Of a stretch of DNA of 10,037 bases, positions 6,815-10,037 are shown piece after piece. The notes under the pieces are model-generated. The model saw only the letters and a list, made by a program, of their open reading frames with translations. It was not told where the DNA came from and did not search any database. The stretch comes from Alistipes sp. UBA943. GTDB lineage: Bacteria > Bacteroidota > Bacteroidia > Bacteroidales > Rikenellaceae. Made by a program: the position numbers and the translations under genes. The stretch covers positions 3,453-13,489 of the forward strand of contig DBDB01000022.1 in the NCBI GenBank assembly GCA_002293345.1. The letters run 5' to 3'. The stretch's first letter is position 1, and each line of letters begins with the position of its first letter.

Positions 6815-9800
6815 AACTCGCTCAATACCTGATACGCCCCGGCCAAATCCGAAACCTTACGGATCGTCATCTGTAAACGTCCGTCGAACTGCTTTAACAC
6901 AAACCGTTCCGGTTGAGACGTCACGCGTTGCAACAGGCCCTGGAACGTATCGCTCTGATAGTATGGCGACTGCTCGTCCCCGACGAACGTGACGATCATC
7001 AACCCGTTCTTCACCTTCACGCGCTCCATGCCCAGTCGTACCGCCTCGCGGCGCAATCGTACCACGTCGAACAGATTTCGCGCCTCCACAGGCAGTGCAC
7101 CGAAACGATCTTCCAGTTTCGCCGCATAAGACTGCAACGTCGCTTCATCCTTGATCGCGTCCAACTCACGGTACAACCGCAGTTTCTCCGCCTGTTGCGA
7201 TACGTACGTGTCCGGAAGCTCGGCGTCCGCATCCACCTCGATCATCGCGTCCGTAAGGTAACCCGTGTCGTTCGGCAGCGCGTTCTCGGGTACGTCCAGA
7301 GCCTCCTGACGCAACTCCACGATCGCCTCCTGCATGATCTTCTGGTACGTCTCGAAACCAATGTCCGCGATAAACCCACTCTGCTCGGCACCCAACAAAT
7401 TCCCCGCACCGCGAATGTCCAGATCCTGCATCGCTATGTTGAATCCCGACCCCAGATCCGAGAACTCCTCAATGGCCCTCAGTCGCCGACGTGCGTCCGA
7501 AGTCAACAGCTCGTCGGGAGGCGTCAATAAATAACAGTACGCTCGGCGGTCTCCCCTGCCAACACGACCGCGCATCTGGTGCAGGTCGCTCAATCCGAAA
7601 TTTTGTGCCTGGTTGATAATGATCGTGTTCGCATTCGGAATGTCGATGCCGTTCTCAATAATAGTCGTCGCGATCAACACATCGTACTCATGGAAGATGA
7701 AATCCATGATCAGTTTTTCGAGTTGCGCGGCGGGCATCTGACCGTGTCCGAACGCCACCCGTGCCGTGGGGCACAGCCGGGTGATCTTACCCTGCAACGC
7801 CATCAGATCCTCCACCCGATTGTTCACCACATATACCTGCCCGCCGCGCAATAACTCCGCATCCACCGCCTCCTTGATCAACTCATCACTCCACACATGC
7901 GACTCCGTGACGATAGGTTGACGGTTCGGCGGCGGTGTCGAAATGACCGACAAATCACGAGATCCCATCAGCGAAAATTGCAACGTGCGGGGGATCGGGG
8001 TGGCCGTCAACGTCAACGTGTCCACACTCACGCTCAGTTGCGTTAGTTTCTCCTTCGCCGCAACGCCGAATTTCTGCTCCTCGTCAATAATCAGCAACCC
8101 CAGGTCGTGAAACCTAACCTCCTTGCCCAGCATCTTGTGCGTGCCGATCAGGATGTCGATCTTGCCCGCCTCCAAATCAGTTACGATCTGCCTTACCTCC
8201 TTCGCAGACTTCGTGCGGTTCAGGTACTCCACACGCACCGGAAAATCCTTCAACCGTTGCGTGAACGTGCGCCAGTGCTGCAACGCCAAAATAGTCGTCG
8301 GGACCAGTACCGCCGTCTGTTTGGCGTCCGCCGCCGCCTTGAACGCCGCACGGATCGCCACCTCCGTCTTGCCGAATCCCACGTCGCCGCAGATCAAACG
8401 GTCCATCGGTTGCTCGGACTCCATGTCGTGCTTCACCGCCTGCGTGGCCGTCTGCTGATCCGGCGTGTCCTCCCACATGAACGACGCCTCTAACTCCTCC
8501 TGTAAATAACTGTCCGGTGAAAACGCAAATCCCTTGCTCGCCTTGCGCTTGGCGTACAGAGCAATCAACTCGCGCGATATATCCTTCACGGCCTTCTTGG
8601 CCGAATTTTTCAACTTCTGCCACGCACCGCTGCCCAACTTGTTCACCTTCGGTGCAGCCGCGGCATCACTATCCCCGCTCTTGTAGCGTGCGATCCGGTG
8701 CAACGCATGTACCGGCACGAAAAGTACATCCCCATCGCGATACACCAACTTGATCGCTTCGCGTACCTTGCCTCCCTCATTGACCTTCGTCAGTCCGCCG
8801 AAACGTCCCACCCCATGATCAATATGCGTCACGTAATCTCCCACACGCAACCGGTTCAACTCCGAAACAGTCAGTTGCTCGTCGCGTTTCAACTCGCCGT
8901 TGATGCGGTAACGTTGGTAGCGGTCGAAAATCTGGTGATCCGTGTAAAAACAGCGTCTCAAATCGTGATCCACAAATCCCTCGTGCAACGTGATCGGCAT
9001 CGGAACCGTATGCACATCCTTGCGGCCGGATTGGTGAAAAATGTGTTCCAGGCGCTCCAACTGCACCCGGTTCTCCGTCAAGATATAGGTCGTGTAGCCC
9101 CGCTGCTCGTTGGCCGTGATGTCGTCGGCCAACAGCTCGAAATTCTTGTTGAATTTCGGCTGTGGAGACGTGTGAAACACGATCTCCTCGGCAGCGGGGC
9201 GGCCAGTCAGGTTGTCATGCAAAGATATGATTCGCTGACTTTGCAATCCCTTTTCAAGATCTTGGCGAGCTCCGTCCGTCTTGCGCAACGCGTAATCGGC
9301 ATCCGTGAACCACCACGACGCATCCTTGACGAATGCCGGTAACGTGACTGTATGTTCATCAGCAGTGAGGTTCGGCACGATATCCACCTCCTCCAACTTC
9401 TCGGCCGACAGCTGGCTCGAGATCTCGAACTGACGGATAGAATCCAACTCGTCACCAAAGAAATCCAGCCTGTACGGCTTGTTCGCCGACCAGGAAAAAA
9501 GGTCGAAAATACCGCCCCTTATCGAATATTGTCCCGGTTCGTAGACAAAATCCACCTTGCGGAAATCCATCTCAATGAGCCATGCCTCCAAATCCCTGGT
9601 CGACATCTTCTCACCGCGACGAACCCTCAAACTCCGGGTTTCAAATGACGTGGCGTCCGTCACGCGTTCCGCCAATGCCTCGGGATACGTACAAAGGATC
9701 AAATAAGGAGGTCTGTCGGAAAACTCCGACACATGATCCGAAGATGCCTCCGAAAAACGCAAAAGCGCCGCCGTACGCTGCACAACACCCTGCTCATCCG

Positions 9801-10037
9801 GGGTCCCTGCCACGATGGAGCGTTTCGTCGACGTCGGGAAGAACAGCACACGCTCCTCGTCCAACAACCCATACAGGTCATTCAACAGATACGCCGCCGC
9901 GTCGCGATCCTCCGCAACAAACACATGCACACCTCCCACCCTGCGGATCATCGCCGCCGCGTATACCGAGAAAGCTCCCGTCGTCAGACCGTTCAGGTGG
10001 AAAGTCGTGGCGTCCGGTGCCGATGCGCCGCGCGCAA
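6811..10037 (-). CDS. mfd: Transcription-repair coupling factor Mfd (5' end outside window)
   Basis: Mfd is a DNA translocase that pushes stalled RNA polymerase off damaged DNA and recruits UvrA for nucleotide excision repair. The reading frame is open to the window edge at 10037, and 28 complete codons upstream of the Met at 9951 read as normal Mfd (FHLNGLTTGAFSVYAAA), so the true start lies outside. Positions below count from that Met. The UvrB-like, UvrA-binding region is at about 1-200 (FVYEPGQYSIRGGIFDLFSW). The RNA-polymerase-interacting domain begins at about 370 (GDYVTHIDHGVGRFGGL). The translocase has Walker A GDVGFGKTE (522-530), DEEQ (623-626), TATPIPRTL (649-657) and the arginine-finger motif QMRGRVGRGDR (792-802). 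The autoinhibitory TRCF domain is at about 900-1010. At least 1074 residues are present, and the family is about 1100-1160. No damage is visible. The stop overlaps the coaX start by 4 nt. Confidence 0.97.
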   Translation of the reverse strand, partial: ARGASAPDATTFHLNGLTTGAFSVYAAAMIRRVGGVHVFVAEDRDAAAYLLNDLYGLLDEERVLFFPTSTKRSIVAGTPDEQGVVQRTAALLRFSEASSDHVSEFSDRPPYLILCTYPEALAERVTDATSFETRSLRVRRGEKMSTRDLEAWLIEMDFRKVDFVYEPGQYSIRGGIFDLFSWSANKPYRLDFFGDELDSIRQFEISSQLSAEKLEEVDIVPNLTADEHTVTLPAFVKDASWWFTDADYALRKTDGARQDLEKGLQSQRIISLHDNLTGRPAAEEIVFHTSPQPKFNKNFELLADDITANEQRGYTTYILTENRVQLERLEHIFHQSGRKDVHTVPMPITLHEGFVDHDLRRCFYTDHQIFDRYQRYRINGELKRDEQLTVSELNRLRVGDYVTHIDHGVGRFGGLTKVNEGGKVREAIKLVYRDGDVLFVPVHALHRIARYKSGDSDAAAAPKVNKLGSGAWQKLKNSAKKAVKDISRELIALYAKRKASKGFAFSPDSYLQEELEASFMWEDTPDQQTATQAVKHDMESEQPMDRLICGDVGFGKTEVAIRAAFKAAADAKQTAVLVPTTILALQHWRTFTQRLKDFPVRVEYLNRTKSAKEVRQIVTDLEAGKIDILIGTHKMLGKEVRFHDLGLLIIDEEQKFGVAAKEKLTQLSVSVDTLTLTATPIPRTLQFSLMGSRDLSVISTPPPNRQPIVTESHVWSDELIKEAVDAELLRGGQVYVVNNRVEDLMALQGKITRLCPTARVAFGHGQMPAAQLEKLIMDFIFHEYDVLIATTIIENGIDIPNANTIIINQAQNFGLSDLHQMRGRVGRGDRRAYCYLLTPPDELLTSDARRRLRAIEEFSDLGSGFNIAMQDLDIRGAGNLLGAEQSGFIADIGFETYQKIMQEAIVELRQEALDVPENALPNDTGYLTDAMIEVDADAELPDTYVSQQAEKLRLYRELDAIKDEATLQSYAAKLEDRFGALPVEARNLFDVVRLRREAVRLGMERVKVKNGLMIVTFVGDEQSPYYQSDTFQGLLQRVTSQPERFVLKQFDGRLQMTIRKVSDLAGAYQVLSEL

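Larger units (their letters stand above)
39..10037 (-). other. Probable single operon: mfd-coaX-OMP-TPR-lptC-CNNM-ppiD
   Basis: Seven same-strand genes have junctions of -4, -26, +19, 0, +4 and +47 nt. I see no hairpin followed by a T-run between any pair. The first gene continues beyond 10037, so the main promoter is outside the window. The 38 bases after ppiD (1-38) show A-rich and AG-rich tracts but no inverted repeat, so the terminator is not in view and the transcript may continue. The grouping places a repair gene and a CoA gene ahead of five envelope genes. The operon is inferred from spacing, not from transcript data. Confidence 0.7.

Overview
The window reads as a block of Bacteroidota chromosome with fairly high G+C. 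The protein families, the lack of strong Shine-Dalgarno sequences, A/T-rich spacers before starts and one candidate TAnnTTTG-type promoter element all fit that phylum. Gut Rikenellaceae/Alistipes-like bacteria are a plausible source, but this is inference from base composition and protein style; no marker gene fixes the genus.

All seven genes lie on the minus strand, so transcription runs from high to low coordinates. In that order they are: mfd (transcription-repair coupling factor, 5' end beyond the right edge, 10037-6811); coaX (type III pantothenate kinase, 6814-6212); an outer-membrane beta-barrel protein (6237-4876); a secreted TPR protein (4856-3519); lptC (LPS export, 3518-2949); a CNNM/CorC membrane protein with CBS domains (2944-1685); and a PpiD/SurA-type periplasmic folding factor (1637-39). 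The genes are packed tightly. mfd/coaX overlap by 4 nt (ATGA), coaX/OMP by 26 nt, OMP to TPR leaves 19 nt, TPR/lptC abut with no gap, lptC to CNNM leaves 4 nt, and CNNM to ppiD leaves 47 nt. This is most simply one operon, possibly with an internal promoter before ppiD. There is no intergenic stretch longer than 50 bp, and I see no RNA gene, mobile element, CRISPR array or phage gene.

The five downstream genes are envelope proteins: an OM barrel, a periplasmic TPR protein, an LPS-transport lipoprotein, an inner-membrane CBS protein and a membrane-anchored periplasmic chaperone. The barrel and TPR protein have no assigned function, and their position next to lptC and ppiD suggests a role in outer-membrane biogenesis. 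Two members look abbreviated against their families: the PpiD-like protein appears to lack the catalytic parvulin domain, and CoaX is about 40 residues short in its N-terminal half. I found no evidence of an undescribed defence or mobile system; this is a housekeeping and envelope operon with a few details worth checking.
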